A DNA stretch of 64,000 nucleotides. It comes from Cyclobacteriaceae bacterium (GTDB lineage: Bacteria; Bacteroidota; Bacteroidia; Cytophagales; Cyclobacteriaceae). The notes under the pieces are model-generated. The model saw nothing but the letters and a program-made list of their open reading frames with translations, was not told the DNA's origin and did not search any database. Location of the stretch: positions 62,001 through 126,000 of the forward strand of contig JAPZUF010000001.1 in assembly GCA_027533395.1 (NCBI GenBank), given 5' to 3'. The translations under genes and the position numbers were made by a program. Shown here piece by piece: positions 63,068-64,000 of this stretch (position 1 is the first letter of the stretch; each line of letters starts with the position of its first letter).

Positions 63068-64000
63068 AGAAAGAAGTAATCAAACCGACAAGAGTATACA
63101 AACTCATGCCTAGCATTGTGCCGGTTACCAACCAACCTGCTATGGTTAACCAACGCGGATGTTTGTAAGTATTTGCCTTTAGTTTACTACTTGCCACTAA
63201 AATCATAACTAAAGCAAAAGGCAACACCATGCCATTGATGGCACCTGCGGCCACTAAAAGTTTAACCGGATTACCTAACACCAAAAAGGTAAATAATGAA
63301 AGCATTAAAAATGCGACTTGAAGTAACTTTGTATACGGAATTAATCGCGGATTTTGTGCCGTTAGAAAAGAACAACTCGTGTAGGTACAACCTAATAAAG
63401 AAGTAATAGCGGCACTCCAAAGTATTACACCAAATATAACTTCGCCTACGCGGCCCGCTGCAGCTTTAAAAACAGAAGCAGCCGGATAATTGGAATCAAT
63501 CATAAAACCACCTGCCACTACTCCAGCAACGGCCAGATATAGGATAAAACGCATTAAACCTGTAACAGCTATTCCCCGAATGGCACTTTGGGTTACTTGC
63601 GGAATGGCTTCCGCACCTTTAAATCCAGCGTCTAACAAACGATGCGCACCTGCAAAGCTGATGTAACCACCTACTGTACCACCCACTAATGTTATAATGG
63701 ATACAACACTGAATGTATCCGGAATAAATGATTTGTGTACAGCTTCTAGTGCATTGGGTTTAGCTTGCCAAACAACATACAAGGTAATGACGATCATTAA
63801 CAAACCCAGGTATTTTACAAAACGATCGAGTATTGAAGAACTGTTTGGTAAAATAAAGATGAGCAATGCTATGCAACCGGAAATAGCTGCACCAAACTTA
63901 GTGTTGATGGGCAGCAATAATTCTAGACCTAAACCACTTCCTCCTGCATTGGCAATATTAAATACCAAACCACCACCAACAATTAAAATAGTGATGATGA
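63060..64000 (-). CDS. NRAMP-family divalent metal transporter (5' part beyond the right edge)
   Basis: The visible part (about 313 aa) is a polytopic membrane protein with NRAMP-like helices, including GGSGLGLELLLPINTKFG and GGYISFAGAHRLLDAGFKG. The frame is open to the window edge, so the N-terminus is missing. Family members move Mn2+ or other divalent metals with protons; a YcsG-like relative of uncertain substrate is an alternative. Confidence 0.75.
   Translation of the reverse strand, partial: IITILIVGGGLVFNIANAGGSGLGLELLLPINTKFGAAISGCIALLIFILPNSSSILDRFVKYLGLLMIVITLYVVWQAKPNALEAVHKSFIPDTFSVVSIITLVGGTVGGYISFAGAHRLLDAGFKGAEAIPQVTQSAIRGIAVTGLMRFILYLAVAGVVAGGFMIDSNYPAASVFKAAAGRVGEVIFGVILWSAAITSLLGCTYTSCSFLTAQNPRLIPYTKLLQVAFLMLSLFTFLVLGNPVKLLVAAGAINGMVLPFALVMILVASSKLKANTYKHPRWLTIAGWLVTGTMLGMSLYTLVGLITSFFN

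Noticed and set aside
49-64000. CRISPR array, tRNA or rRNA genes, or a prophage
   Set aside because: No regularly spaced repeats, no cloverleaf-like intergenic segment, no ribosomal RNA sequence and no phage structural genes were seen.

Overview
The window is a gene-dense, AT-rich stretch of a Bacteroidota chromosome. Several markers support this: a PorQ-type protein of the type IX secretion system (T9SS), a secreted protein with a C-terminal T9SS sorting domain plus a tiny protein that is little more than such a domain, two OmpA proteins with PD40 propeller repeats, a LytS/LytTR two-component pair and weak ribosome binding sites. The mix suggests a Cytophagales- or Chitinophagales-like lineage, but that rank is inference. 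I see no rRNA, tRNA, CRISPR array, prophage or complete insertion sequence. Both edges cut a transporter gene: NhaC-like on the left, NRAMP-like on the right.

Layout. 0-7 kb: selenium genes mnmH (selU) and selD run leftward straight into an nhaC-like gene; a DoxX-like gene and the helicase hrpB diverge from overlapping start codons; a methyltransferase follows. 7-7.8 kb is the largest non-coding gap and holds a strong terminator and a hairpin-rich repeat-like element. 7.8-16.3 kb: a membrane patatin and the AddAB recombination nuclease pair. 16.3-26 kb: a leftward arginine decarboxylase / D-aminoacylase-like / Crp-like / YceI group, divergent from a rightward ureohydrolase-nuoABCD-nnr group. 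26-29.5 kb: a mini T9SS sorting-domain protein, threonine aldolase and a PD40-OmpA protein. 29.6-35.6 kb: lon-porQ-hslU-DUF4421. 35.6-38 kb: a leftward overlapping operon for MOSC, HemJ, SCO1 and cytochrome c. 38-44.4 kb: a Crp/Fnr regulator and 1-Cys peroxiredoxin, then a five-gene ABC export and LytS/LytTR operon. 44.4-48.6 kb: a chromosomal ParA with a small unknown partner, a small membrane protein, a 2-oxoacid dehydrogenase E2 and CinA. 49-55 kb: a T9SS-secreted protein, an FMN hydroxyacid oxidase, a DUF4197 lipoprotein and PaaN. 55-59.6 kb: two separate TetR/short-chain dehydrogenase modules, each with its own recognisable palindromic operators, flanking a membrane nucleotide cyclase. 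59.8-63 kb: two adjacent broken genes, a frameshifted PD40-OmpA protein and a serine hydrolase with an in-frame stop.

Most genes are housekeeping or metabolic. The most distinctive features are the paired operator families of the two TetR/SDR modules, the ParA plus small partner pair, PorQ placed between two ATP-dependent proteases, a complex I cluster that ends after nuoD, the stand-alone sorting-domain protein, and the two broken genes near the right end. I found no clear new defence or mobile system here.
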